This document shows, piece after piece, positions 40,100 through 48,108 of a DNA stretch of 64,000 nucleotides. The position numbers and the translations under genes were made by a program. Positions within the stretch are counted from its first letter, which is position 1, and each line of letters opens with the position of its first letter. Where the stretch lies: NCBI GenBank assembly GCA_035296325.1, contig DATHBD010000051.1, forward strand, positions 186,001 through 250,000, read 5' to 3'. Source of the DNA: DATHBD01 sp035296325 (lineage in GTDB: Bacteria; Actinomycetota; Actinomycetes; Mycobacteriales; Micromonosporaceae). The notes below the pieces were generated by a model that saw only the letters and a list, made by a program, of their open reading frames with translations, had not been told where the DNA came from and did not search any database.

Positions 40100-41764
40100 A
40101 TGACCACGCTCGCCGAGGGGCTCCGGCTCGAGCTCAACGTGCTGGACTACACACTCGTCGCGCTCTACTTCGTTACCGTCCTCGGCGTCGGCTTCGCCGC
40201 CCGCAAGACCATCAAGAGCAGCGTGGACTTCTTCCTGTCCGGCCGCTCGCTGCCGGCCTGGGTCACCGGCCTCGCGTTCGTCTCCGCCAACCTGGGTGCG
40301 CTGGAGATCCTGGGCATGGCCGCCAACGGCGCCCAGTACGGCATGATGACGGTCCACTACTACTGGATCGGCGCGGTGCCGGCCATGGTGTTCCTCGGCA
40401 TCGTGATGATGCCGTTCTACTACGGATCCAAGGTCCGCAGCGTCCCCGAGTTCCTCCGGCTGCGGTTCAACCGACCCACCCACATCCTCAACGCCGCGAG
40501 CTTCGCCCTCGCCCAGGTGCTCATCGCCGGGGTGAACCTCTACGCGCTCGCGCTGGTCATGCAGGCGCTGCTGGGCTGGCCGCTGTGGGTCTCCATCGTG
40601 GTGGGCGCCGCCATCGTGCTGGCCTACATCACCCTCGGTGGCCTCTCCTCCGCCATCTACAACGAGGTGCTGCAGTTCTTCGTGATCCTGGCCGGCCTGA
40701 TCCCGATCACGGTCATCGGCCTGGTGAAGGTGGGCGGCATCAACGGGCTGTTCGAGGCGGTCCGCGGCACCGAACTCGGCGAGCAGGGGCTGCACACCTG
40801 GTCCAACACCGCCAACGCCGACAACCCGCTCGGCGCCAGCTGGCTCGGCATCCTCTTCGGGCTGGGCTTCGTGCTCTCGTTCGGGTACTGGACGACGAAC
40901 TTCGCGGAGGTGCAGCGGGCCCTGTCTGCGCGCAACATGAGTGCGGCCCGACGAACGCCGATCATCGCCGCGTACCCGAAGGTCGTCATCCCGGTCGTCA
41001 CGGTCATTCCCGGTCTCATCGCACTGGTCACGGTGAAGGGCCTGGGCGCCGAGTCCGGAGAGCTGCAGTACAACAACGCCATTCCGCTGCTGATGCGTGA
41101 CCTGCTCCCCAACGGCGTGCTCGGCGTGGCGGTGACCGGCCTGCTCGCCTCGTTCATGGCCGGCATGGCGGCCAACGTGAGCGGCTTCAACACCGTGTTC
41201 ACCTACGACATCTGGCAGGCCTACATCCGCCGCGACCGGCCGGACGGCTACTACCTGCGGGTGGGGCGCTGGGTCACCGTCGGCGGTGTGGTCGTCGGCA
41301 TCGGCACAGCCTTCATCGCGGCCGGATACAGCAATATCATGAACTACATCCAGGCGCTGTTCTCGCTGTTCAACGCCCCACTCTTCGCCACCTTCATCAT
41401 CGGCATGTTCTGGAAGCGGATGACCGCCTGGGCCGGCTTCTGGAGCCTGCTGGGCGGCACCGTCGCCTCACTGATCACCTACCTGCTCTACAAGGCCGGT
41501 ATCGCGAAGTTCGGCTCAGACCTGGACGAGAGCTTCTGGGGCTCCGGCATCGCGTTCGGCACGGCGACGGTCATCGCGATCGGCGTCACGATGTTCACCG
41601 CGTCCAAGCGCGACGAGGAGCTGCGCGGGCTCGTCTACGGCGTGGGCTCGACCAATCTCAAGGGCGACGTGATCGCCGGGGACGAGGTCTGGTACCGCTC
41701 GCCCCTGCTCCTCGGGCTGGTAGCCGTGGCCATCGCCATCGCGTTCTACATCCCCCTGTGGTGA
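40100..41764 (+). CDS. Sodium:solute symporter (SSS family)
   Basis: 554 residues from ATG 40100, with CGGAGG upstream. Thirteen or more TM helices with SSS motifs: DFFLSGRSLPAWVTGLAFVS, GMAANGAQYGMMTVHYYWIG, YITLGGLSSAIYNEVLQFF and GLLASFMAGMAANVSGFNTV. This is the branch with sugar, choline or carboxylate transporters; the substrate is not determinable. A small two-TM protein gene follows 16 bp downstream. Confidence 0.92.
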   Translation: MTTLAEGLRLELNVLDYTLVALYFVTVLGVGFAARKTIKSSVDFFLSGRSLPAWVTGLAFVSANLGALEILGMAANGAQYGMMTVHYYWIGAVPAMVFLGIVMMPFYYGSKVRSVPEFLRLRFNRPTHILNAASFALAQVLIAGVNLYALALVMQALLGWPLWVSIVVGAAIVLAYITLGGLSSAIYNEVLQFFVILAGLIPITVIGLVKVGGINGLFEAVRGTELGEQGLHTWSNTANADNPLGASWLGILFGLGFVLSFGYWTTNFAEVQRALSARNMSAARRTPIIAAYPKVVIPVVTVIPGLIALVTVKGLGAESGELQYNNAIPLLMRDLLPNGVLGVAVTGLLASFMAGMAANVSGFNTVFTYDIWQAYIRRDRPDGYYLRVGRWVTVGGVVVGIGTAFIAAGYSNIMNYIQALFSLFNAPLFATFIIGMFWKRMTAWAGFWSLLGGTVASLITYLLYKAGIAKFGSDLDESFWGSGIAFGTATVIAIGVTMFTASKRDEELRGLVYGVGSTNLKGDVIAGDEVWYRSPLLLGLVAVAIAIAFYIPLW

Positions 41765-41780
41765 ACGGAGGTCAGGTGCC

Positions 41781-42119
41781 ATGACAGAGCCCACTGAGCG
41801 CTCCGACGACGAACTCATCGAACAGACCGAAAAGGCGCCGACGACCGACGCGGCGCGGCTCTTCGACGTCCGCCGGGTGATCGGTGGCCTGTTCGTGGTG
41901 TACGGCGTGATCGTCACCGTCGTCGGCCTGCTCGACTCGCCAGCCGACATCGAGAAGGCCCAGGGCGTCCGGATCAACCTGTGGGCCGGCCTCGGCATGC
42001 TCGCCCTCGGGTTGATCTTCCTGGCCTGGCAGTGGTGGCGGCCGGCGGAGGCACCCGCGCCGGCGGCCGACGCCGGTGCGGACCCGAGCGAGGAGCGCGA
42101 TCGCCGGCTGGCGCACTGA
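41781..42119 (+). CDS. Small two-TM protein coupled to the symporter
   Basis: 112 residues from ATG 41781, with GGAGGT upstream. A hydrophilic N terminus (~30 residues) is followed by two TM segments (VIGGLFVVYGVIVTVVGLLD and LWAGLGMLALGLIFLAWQWW) and an Ala/Pro/Glu-rich tail. I recall such proteins after SSS genes in actinobacteria. It is probably an accessory of the transporter. Its stop precedes the glyA riboswitch by ~40 bp. Confidence 0.85.
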   Translation: MTEPTERSDDELIEQTEKAPTTDAARLFDVRRVIGGLFVVYGVIVTVVGLLDSPADIEKAQGVRINLWAGLGMLALGLIFLAWQWWRPAEAPAPAADAGADPSEERDRRLAH

Positions 42120-42159
42120 GCGGTTAGGATCGGGGAGTTCGAGGAGCCGAGAGGCTTAC

Positions 42160-42275
42160 CGCATCATCGCGACTGGCGCACGGCAAGGTGGAACCGACCA
42201 CCGGGGAGCGACCATGATCGCGGCACCGCGCGCCTGGGTGCCCGGTCATCGGCCGATCCTGCCCAGGAGGCGCTC
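42160..42275 (+). promoter_or_regulatory. ZTP (pfl) riboswitch controlling glyA
   Basis: The RNA contains the conserved ZTP-aptamer blocks in order: CGCGACTGGCGCA (42168-42180), GGTGGAACCGACCACCGGGG (42187-42206) with GAGCG after it, and the 3' block CCGCGCGCCTGGGTGCC (42226-42242). This family binds the folate-stress signals ZMP/ZTP and often precedes glyA and purine genes. CCTGGG in the aptamer (42233-42238) is complementary to CCCAGG (42262-42267), which overlaps the glyA AGGAGG (42265-42270). Ligand binding would therefore free the ribosome site. Confidence 0.85.
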
Positions 42276-43547
42276 ATGCACGTCCCGTCGATCCCCCACC
42301 TGACCGCCGCGGACCCGGAGCTCGCCGGGCTCATCGAGGGCGAGGCGCAGCGCCAACACGAGGTGCTGCGGATGATCCCGTCGGAGAACTACGTCTCCGC
42401 CGCCGTGCTGGAGGCCACCGGCACAGTCCTGACGAACAAATACTCCGAGGGCTACGCCGGCCGGCGGTACTACGAGGGCCAGCAGTTCATCGACCCGGTG
42501 GAGCAGTTGGCGATCGAGCGCGCGAAGGCCGTCTTCGGCGTCGAGCACGCCAACGTGCAGCCGTACTCGGGCTCCCCCGCCAACCTCGCCGTCTACCTCG
42601 CGTTCGCGAAGCCGGGGGACACGGTGATGGGGATGGCACTGCCGATGGGCGGGCACCTCACCCACGGCTGGAGCGTGTCGGCCACCGGCGCGTGGTTCAA
42701 CCCGGTGCAGTACTCGGTGCGCCGCTCGGACTCGCTGATCGACTTCGATGAGGTCCGGGACATCGCCCGGCGCGAGCGTCCGAAGATCATCTTCTGTGGC
42801 GGTACGGCGATCCCGCGCGTCATCGACTTCCCCGCGTTCGCCGAGATCGCCCGCGAGGTCGGCGCCATCCTGGTGGCCGACGTCGCGCACATCGCCGGTC
42901 TGATCGCCGGCGGCGCGCACCCGTCCCCGGTCGGGTACGCCGATGTGATCACCACCACCACGCACAAGACCCTGCGCGGCCCGCGCGGCGCCATGATTCT
43001 GTCGACCGCCGAGCACGCCAAGGCCGTCGACAAGGCGGTCTTCCCAGGTCTGCAGGGTGGCCCGCACAACCACACCACCGCCGGCATCGCCGTGGCCCTG
43101 GGTGAAGCGGCGCAGCCGTCCTTCGCCGCGTACGCCGCGCAGATCGTCGCCAACGCCCGGGCCCTTGCCGGCGGCCTCACCGAGCACGGCTTCGAACTGG
43201 TCACCGGCGGCACCGACAACCACCTGATCCTGATGGACGTGACCGGCAAGGGCATCGGCGGCAAGCCCGCCGCGCGGGCACTGGACCGGGCCGGCATCGA
43301 GACCAACTACAACACCGTGCCGTTCGACCCGCGCAAGCCGTTCGACCCCTCCGGCATCCGACTGGGCACGCCCGCGCTGACCACGCGCGGCCTGACCGAG
43401 GAGCACATGCCGCAGGTGGCCGCGTGGATCTCGGCCGCCGTGGACGCCGCCGTCAAGGACGACGAACCCACCCTGGAGCGGATCGCCGGCGAGGTCCGCG
43501 ACCTCCTCGCCGCCTTCCCGACCCCCGGCTGGAGCCGCACCCCCTGA
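42276..43547 (+). CDS. glyA: Serine hydroxymethyltransferase
   Basis: 423 residues from ATG 42276, with AGGAGG 5 nt before. It interconverts serine and glycine with tetrahydrofolate. Signatures: MIPSENYVSAAVLEATGTVL, NKYSEGYAGRRYYEGQQFID, NVQPYSGSPANLAVYLAF, and the PLP lysine in VITTTTHKTLRGPRGAMI. A ZTP riboswitch lies in its 5' UTR, linking one-carbon status to expression; the hairpin at 43588-43626 ends the unit. Confidence 0.97.
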   Translation: MHVPSIPHLTAADPELAGLIEGEAQRQHEVLRMIPSENYVSAAVLEATGTVLTNKYSEGYAGRRYYEGQQFIDPVEQLAIERAKAVFGVEHANVQPYSGSPANLAVYLAFAKPGDTVMGMALPMGGHLTHGWSVSATGAWFNPVQYSVRRSDSLIDFDEVRDIARRERPKIIFCGGTAIPRVIDFPAFAEIAREVGAILVADVAHIAGLIAGGAHPSPVGYADVITTTTHKTLRGPRGAMILSTAEHAKAVDKAVFPGLQGGPHNHTTAGIAVALGEAAQPSFAAYAAQIVANARALAGGLTEHGFELVTGGTDNHLILMDVTGKGIGGKPAARALDRAGIETNYNTVPFDPRKPFDPSGIRLGTPALTTRGLTEEHMPQVAAWISAAVDAAVKDDEPTLERIAGEVRDLLAAFPTPGWSRTP

Positions 43548-43587
43548 CCGGTCCACCACCGGCCCCAGGATCGTCACCACCCTCGGC

Positions 43588-43626
43588 GAGGTCGTGGTTT
43601 CCGCTGCGACCGGAGACCACGACCTC
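43588..43626. terminator. Inverted-repeat terminator after glyA
   Basis: Perfect 11-bp arms GAGGTCGTGGT (43588-43598) and ACCACGACCTC (43616-43626) with an inner TCCG/CGGA pairing. It lies 41 bp past the glyA stop. Confidence 0.75.
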
Positions 43627-43651
43627 ACCGGAGGCGCACTGATCCCGCGGC

Positions 43652-43784
43652 TCAGCCCTCGGCCACGGCCGGGAGGAGCTGGATATCCGCGTCAGCCGGG
43701 ACGGGGTGTGCAGGCCGGCCAGGCGGCGGCGGTCCTCACACACGTACGCCTGCATGTAGGGCGGGAACTCAGGGTGCGACCATG
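43652..43784 (-). pseudogene. Possible frameshifted MoaD/ThiS-like C-terminal remnant
   Basis: One minus frame gives HPEFPPYMQAYVCEDRRRLA then GLHTP; a second frame continues VPADADIQLLPAVAEG and stops at 43652. Joined across a frameshift near 43701-43720, the pieces resemble the end of MoaD-type sulfur carriers (NVYVNDED...LDTPVPDGAEVTLLPAVAGG style). No N-terminal half is visible, and the region runs into the start of the plus-strand PH-domain gene. Weak evidence, by eye only. Confidence 0.35.
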
Positions 43785-43789
43785 GTGTC

Positions 43790-44146
43790 GTGACCCGATT
43801 CCGACTGAACGCCGCCGCCGCGGTGGCCGCGGTGATCACCCTGATCGGTGCGGTGCCGCTGGCGACCGCGAGCTGGTACCTCATGCCGATCCTGCTGATC
43901 CCCGCGGTGGTGGCGGTGTGGGCGTGGCGGTCGGGCACCGACGCCGACGCCGACGGGGTGACGATCCGGGCGCTGCTCGGGTCGCGTCGGGTGCCATGGT
44001 CCGGGATCGAGGCACTCGCGCCCGACGAGCGCGGCCGGGTCTACGCCCGGCTCACCCGGGGATCCGCGGTCCGGCTGACCGCGGTCAGCGCCACGGACCT
44101 CCCGCGGCTGCTCGCGGTGAGCGGTGGCCAGGTCGACGGTCACTAG
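43790..44146 (+). CDS. PH-domain membrane protein, Cfp6-like
   Basis: 118 residues from GTG 43790. Two N-terminal TM segments (AAAAVAAVITLIGAVPLATA and LMPILLIPAVVAVWAW) precede a short PH-like domain: DADGVTIRALLGSRRVPWSG then IEALAPDERGRVYARLTRGS. It matches the low-molecular-weight antigen 6 (Cfp6, Rv3004) family from memory. Rv3004 also lies just past ilvB in M. tuberculosis, which supports orthology. Confidence 0.8.
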   Translation: MTRFRLNAAAAVAAVITLIGAVPLATASWYLMPILLIPAVVAVWAWRSGTDADADGVTIRALLGSRRVPWSGIEALAPDERGRVYARLTRGSAVRLTAVSATDLPRLLAVSGGQVDGH

Positions 44147-44170
44147 CGCTTCAGCGGTGCGCGCCCTTGG

Positions 44171-44452
44171 TCATGGCCGACGCGAGCCCGCAAGAAGTGC
44201 CTGGTACTCCTCGGCTGCGTCGTCGATGTGCACGGCGACGTTGCTGTGGTTGCGGTCACGGCGGTCGCGGCGGGGCCCGGAGATCCAGTACTCCTCTCCG
44301 GTCGCCACGTCGACGTGGTTGCCCATCACCCCGTTGCACCGGCGCAGCTCCCGCCCGCGGTAGTACACCGTCCGGCCGGTCTTGGAGAAGCGCACGCGGC
44401 CGATCCACGCCGGCCCGTCGTCGGCGTGGCCGGTCTTCAACTCGACGTACAT
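44171..44452 (-). CDS. Small conserved actinobacterial protein (MYVELKTG family)
   Basis: 93 residues from ATG 44452: MYVELKTG, GPAWIGRVRFSKTGRTVYYR, GNHVDVATGEEYWISGPRR. I recognise this pattern as a widespread small actinobacterial protein that databases often label 1-deoxy-D-xylulose-5-phosphate synthase. At 93 residues and with no TPP motif it cannot be that enzyme. The function is unknown. The frame extends upstream to 44746, but that part is not conserved-looking. Confidence 0.8.
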   Translation of the reverse strand: MYVELKTGHADDGPAWIGRVRFSKTGRTVYYRGRELRRCNGVMGNHVDVATGEEYWISGPRRDRRDRNHSNVAVHIDDAAEEYQALLAGSRRP

Positions 44453-44773
44453 GATTCGCGCTCGCACGTGTCCATGATCCGCTCTTTCGGCGTCCGCGGT
44501 GGTGTACCCGCGCAGCCCGGTGGCCGGGTCCAGCGTCCAATCCTGCCTGGTGGCGCCCGGTCCATTTCGCGGCAAGAACGCGGGCTTATCGTCGGCGCCA
44601 TTTGCCGGACCTTTGAGTTTCAGAGTCGGAAGGGAAGTGTCCGAATAGCCTCTCCCCCGAGATACGAATCCACACGACAGCCGGAACCGCACAACCTGCC
44701 GTGGCTGACCGCAAACTTCGGACCGTCGCGTTGCCCTGAGCCGCACCGCCGGCCGCGAATGGTCCTCCCAGTG
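44453..44773. other. Intergenic region upstream of the small conserved protein
   Basis: 321 bp with no gene that I can support. GC is lower around 44560-44690. It probably holds the promoter of the 93-residue protein (minus); the dehydrogenase 3' end borders the other side. Confidence 0.45.
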
Positions 44774-45688
44774 TCAGTAGCCGTCCTGGACCACGTTGGC
44801 CAGCGCCTCACCTGAGGCGTACCGGCGCAGTTGTTGGGCAACCAGCGCGTACGCACGCGGGCGCATCCCGGACACCGAGGCCGCCACGTGCGGCGTGATC
44901 AATACGTTCGGCAGCGTCCAGAGTGGATGATCCGACGGGAGGGGCTCGGGCTCCACCACGTCGGCCGCCAGACCGAGCCGACCGGACGCCACCTCGGCGG
45001 TGAGCGCCGCCGTGTCCACGACCGGACCGCGGGCGGCGTTGACCAGGAGTGCGCCGTCCGGCATGGCGGCCAGGAACGTCGCATCGACCAGGCCCGTGGT
45101 CGCCTCGGTCAGCGGCACGAGCACCACCACGATGTCCGCGTTCGGCAACAGCGCCGGGAGCTCGTCCACCCCGTGTACGCCGTCGCGGGCACTGCGCGCC
45201 ACCCGTACCACCTCCACCTCGAACGGCGCGAGCCGCCGGGCGACCGCCTCCCCGATGGAGCCCGCGCCCACGATGAGCACGCGCTTGCCGGTCAGTTCGT
45301 CGGTGTGCTGGTACGCCCATTCGCCGCGGGCCTGAGCCCGGACGAAGGTGGGGAAGCTGCGCAGGTACGCCAGGATCGCGGTGAGTACCCACTCCGAGGT
45401 CGGCGCGTCATGAACGCCGCGGGCGTCGCAGAGCGTCACCTCGTCGCGGACGCGGTCCACCCAGGCGTCCGCCCCGGCGGTCAGCAGTTGCACCACCCGC
45501 AGCGCGGACATCTGCCCAAGCAGACGCTGCAGCTTGTCCCCGCCACCCAGGAACGGCGGGGCCCAGAACTCCACCCCGGCCGGGTCGGACGGCAATTTAT
45601 CGGGATCCGGACACACCTCGACGGTGATCCCGGCCGGTAGCGGACCGATCAGCCGCGGACCATCCACATGGGGCACCCAGATCTTCAC
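44774..45688 (-). CDS. D-isomer-specific 2-hydroxyacid dehydrogenase
   Basis: 304 residues from ATG 45688. The NAD domain has KRVLIVGAGSIGEAVARRL. The catalytic set is LLVNAARGPVVD (Arg region), VVEPEPLPSDHPLW (Glu) and NVLITPHVAASVSG (His). It reduces 2-keto acids to D-2-hydroxy acids; the substrate is unknown. It lacks the ACT and ASB domains of SerA. Confidence 0.92.
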   Translation of the reverse strand: MKIWVPHVDGPRLIGPLPAGITVEVCPDPDKLPSDPAGVEFWAPPFLGGGDKLQRLLGQMSALRVVQLLTAGADAWVDRVRDEVTLCDARGVHDAPTSEWVLTAILAYLRSFPTFVRAQARGEWAYQHTDELTGKRVLIVGAGSIGEAVARRLAPFEVEVVRVARSARDGVHGVDELPALLPNADIVVVLVPLTEATTGLVDATFLAAMPDGALLVNAARGPVVDTAALTAEVASGRLGLAADVVEPEPLPSDHPLWTLPNVLITPHVAASVSGMRPRAYALVAQQLRRYASGEALANVVQDGY

Positions 45689-45910
45689 GTCCCGAGCCTA
45701 CTGGTGGCCTGAGCAGGCCTAACCGTCCGGTCGAACAACCCGTCCCGGGTTGCAGCGGGACAGGCTCCGGTGTCCGGTTTCGTCGATCCGTCGCGTATGA
45801 GATGTGCGGCCCCACCGGACGTCGGGGGGTTGGCATGATTTCGAGCAAGCTCGATGCACCCACGACACTCGACGGTGCCGCGGGGGCCACCAAAGAACGG
45901 GGACGTACCA

Positions 45911-47983
45911 GTGACCATCCTGCCAGTCGGGCCAGACACCCGACCAACCCAGCGGCGCGCTCGTCGCGCGCCGCTTGTCACACTGCTCGCAGCCGCGTTC
46001 GTCGGCGCTCCTCTGACCAGCACGCCGGCGCACGCCATCGCCGGTGGGGCACCGGCCGCCGCGGGGTCGTACTCCTTTGTCGCTCAGCTCAACATCGGCG
46101 ACGGCGCGCGGGGTTGCTCCGGAGCGCTGGTGGCTCCGCAGTGGATCCTGACCGCGGCCAGTTGCTTCGCCGCTCCCGGCGCACAGGTCGTCACGGGGCG
46201 ACCTACCAGCCGTACGGTCGCCACCATCGGCCGTACCGACCTCAACGGGACCGGCGGGCAGGTCGCCAATGTGGTGTGGCTCGTCCCGCGCGACGATCGC
46301 AACGTGGTGCTGGCGCGGCTGCACCGGCCGGTGGCGAACATCGCGCCGGTCGCCATCGGGTCCGCAGTCGAGGTGGGCCGTCGAGTCAGGGCGGCCGGAT
46401 ATGGCCGGACCTCGGACAAGTGGGTGCCCGACGTGCTGCACACCGCGACGTTCACTGTCCAGACCGTCGACGTCAGCACCTTCGACATCCTGGGCGAGGG
46501 CGCGGGCTCGGGCGGTCCGGGGCAGAACACCGGACCGGCCAGCATCTGCAAGGGCGACTCCGGTGGGCCCGCGTTCACGGAGGCCTCCGGCTCCGTTGCC
46601 CTTGTCGGCATCCACAGCGCCTCCTGGCAGGGCGGTTGCCTCGGCGAAACGCAGACGAGGCGGGAGGCGACCGAGGCCCGCGTCGACGACATCGCGGCGT
46701 GGATCAGGAGCACCGCCCGACCGATCGTGGCAGCGCCCGACTTCGACGGTGACGGCGCATCGGACATCGCCCTGACCGGAGAGCCCAGCTGGACAACCTT
46801 GCCGGTGGCCTTCTCCAAGGTCCCCACACCGCGCCCACCGGCGCGCCCGGGGAGCACTCGGGAATTCAGCGTCACCAACGAGTCGGTCGGAGACTTCGGC
46901 GCGCTCGCCGGTCAACCGGGAGTGAAGAAGCTGGCCGGGGACTTCGACGGTGACGGCCGGACCGACATCGCGCTCACCGGAGGAAACGGATGGACCAGCA
47001 TCCCGGTCGCCCTGTCCCGCGACGGCGGCAAGTTCGAGGTGATCAAGGGCGAGGTCGCCAACTTCCCATTCTGGTCGAGCGTGCCGGGCATCAGGCCGCA
47101 CGCCGGAGACTTCAACGGTGACGGCCGGACCGACATCGCGCTCACCGGAGAGCCCAGCTGGAACACCGTGCCGGTGGCCACTGCCAAGGGCGACGGTACG
47201 TTCTCCGTCACCAATGAGGTGGTCGGCGATTTCGCGAGGCTGACCGGTCAGCCGGGGGCGACGCCCCTGCTCGGGGACTTCGACGCTGATGGCCACGCCG
47301 ACATCGCCCTGACCGGAGCCAGCGGCTGGGACGCCATCCCGGTCGCCTTCGGCCGGGGCGCTGGCAAATTCCAGGTGACCGTGACCAAGGTCGACCACCC
47401 GCACTTCACCGCGTGGGCCAACGTGGCCGGCGTCAAGCCACTGGCCGGAGATTTCAACGGTGACGGCCGCACCGACATCGCGCTGAGCTCAGGTCCGGGC
47501 TGGACCACCGTGCCGGTGGCCGCCTCCAACGGCGACGGCACATTCGCCGTCACGAACGCCCCGGCCCCGAATTTCGCCGTGAACGCCGCGCCGGGAGTCT
47601 GGACACTGGTCGCCGACTTCAATGGGGACGGCCGGTCCGACCTGGCGCAGGCTGGTGGAAGTCACATCTCGATCGCGTGGGTCACCGGCGGGGCTTCCGA
47701 TCTTGCGTTTCAGACGCCGGTCCGATTCGGCGGCGACTTCGCCGCCTGGGCCGCCGTTCCCGGCGTCAAGATTCTCACCGGCGATTACACAGGTAACGGG
47801 AGCGCGGACATCGCGCTGACCGGAGTACCCGGTTGGACCACCCTGCCCGTACTCAACCCCGGCCCTCGCCTGCCCACCGACCCGACGCCGGTGCCGACCA
47901 ACCAGCAGGTCGGCCCGTTTGCTCTCTGGGCGAGCGCGCCGGGAGCCGTGGTGGTCACCACCCCGCAGACAGCGGCGCACTGA
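45911..47983 (+). CDS. Secreted trypsin-fold pseudoprotease with FG-GAP repeats
   Basis: 690 residues from GTG 45911; the frame opens at 45854. Signal peptide ends near TPAHA (41). The chymotrypsin-like domain (residues ~43-245) has the Ser motif ICKGDSGGPAF (Ser 217), but the His motif TAAHC reads TAASC (Ser 84), and the Asp position of D-IALLRL reads N131-VVLARL. So two of the three catalytic residues are replaced. The rest holds seven FG-GAP/VCBS units around DFDGDGASDIALTG, DFNGDGRTDIALTG and DYTGNGSADIALTG, which bind calcium and usually form a beta-propeller. It may be a surface adhesin or binding protein rather than a protease. Confidence 0.9.
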   Translation: MTILPVGPDTRPTQRRARRAPLVTLLAAAFVGAPLTSTPAHAIAGGAPAAAGSYSFVAQLNIGDGARGCSGALVAPQWILTAASCFAAPGAQVVTGRPTSRTVATIGRTDLNGTGGQVANVVWLVPRDDRNVVLARLHRPVANIAPVAIGSAVEVGRRVRAAGYGRTSDKWVPDVLHTATFTVQTVDVSTFDILGEGAGSGGPGQNTGPASICKGDSGGPAFTEASGSVALVGIHSASWQGGCLGETQTRREATEARVDDIAAWIRSTARPIVAAPDFDGDGASDIALTGEPSWTTLPVAFSKVPTPRPPARPGSTREFSVTNESVGDFGALAGQPGVKKLAGDFDGDGRTDIALTGGNGWTSIPVALSRDGGKFEVIKGEVANFPFWSSVPGIRPHAGDFNGDGRTDIALTGEPSWNTVPVATAKGDGTFSVTNEVVGDFARLTGQPGATPLLGDFDADGHADIALTGASGWDAIPVAFGRGAGKFQVTVTKVDHPHFTAWANVAGVKPLAGDFNGDGRTDIALSSGPGWTTVPVAASNGDGTFAVTNAPAPNFAVNAAPGVWTLVADFNGDGRSDLAQAGGSHISIAWVTGGASDLAFQTPVRFGGDFAAWAAVPGVKILTGDYTGNGSADIALTGVPGWTTLPVLNPGPRLPTDPTPVPTNQQVGPFALWASAPGAVVVTTPQTAAH

Positions 47984-47989
47984 GGTACA

Positions 47990-48023
47990 CCCGTCCGGGG
48001 CGGGCATGCCCGCCCCGGACGGG
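47990..48023. terminator. Palindromic terminator after the FG-GAP protein
   Basis: A perfect 34-bp palindrome centred on GCATGC, 7 bp past the stop codon. Confidence 0.85.
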
Positions 48024-48108
48024 GAACCGGTCGATTCTGCCGCGCATGGTCGAGTGCCTGTGGATCGACTCCCAGAGACCTGTCAGGCACGAAGGCTAGG
48101 CTTGACCC

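Noticed and set aside
44171..44452. Annotation as 1-deoxy-D-xylulose-5-phosphate synthase
   Set aside because: 93 residues, no thiamine-diphosphate motif and no transketolase fold possible; the label is a known type of propagated error.
43594..44454. Plus-strand frame of 286 residues behind glyA
   Set aside because: Arg/Pro-rich shadow that overlaps the better supported GTG-started PH-domain gene in another frame; no conserved motif.
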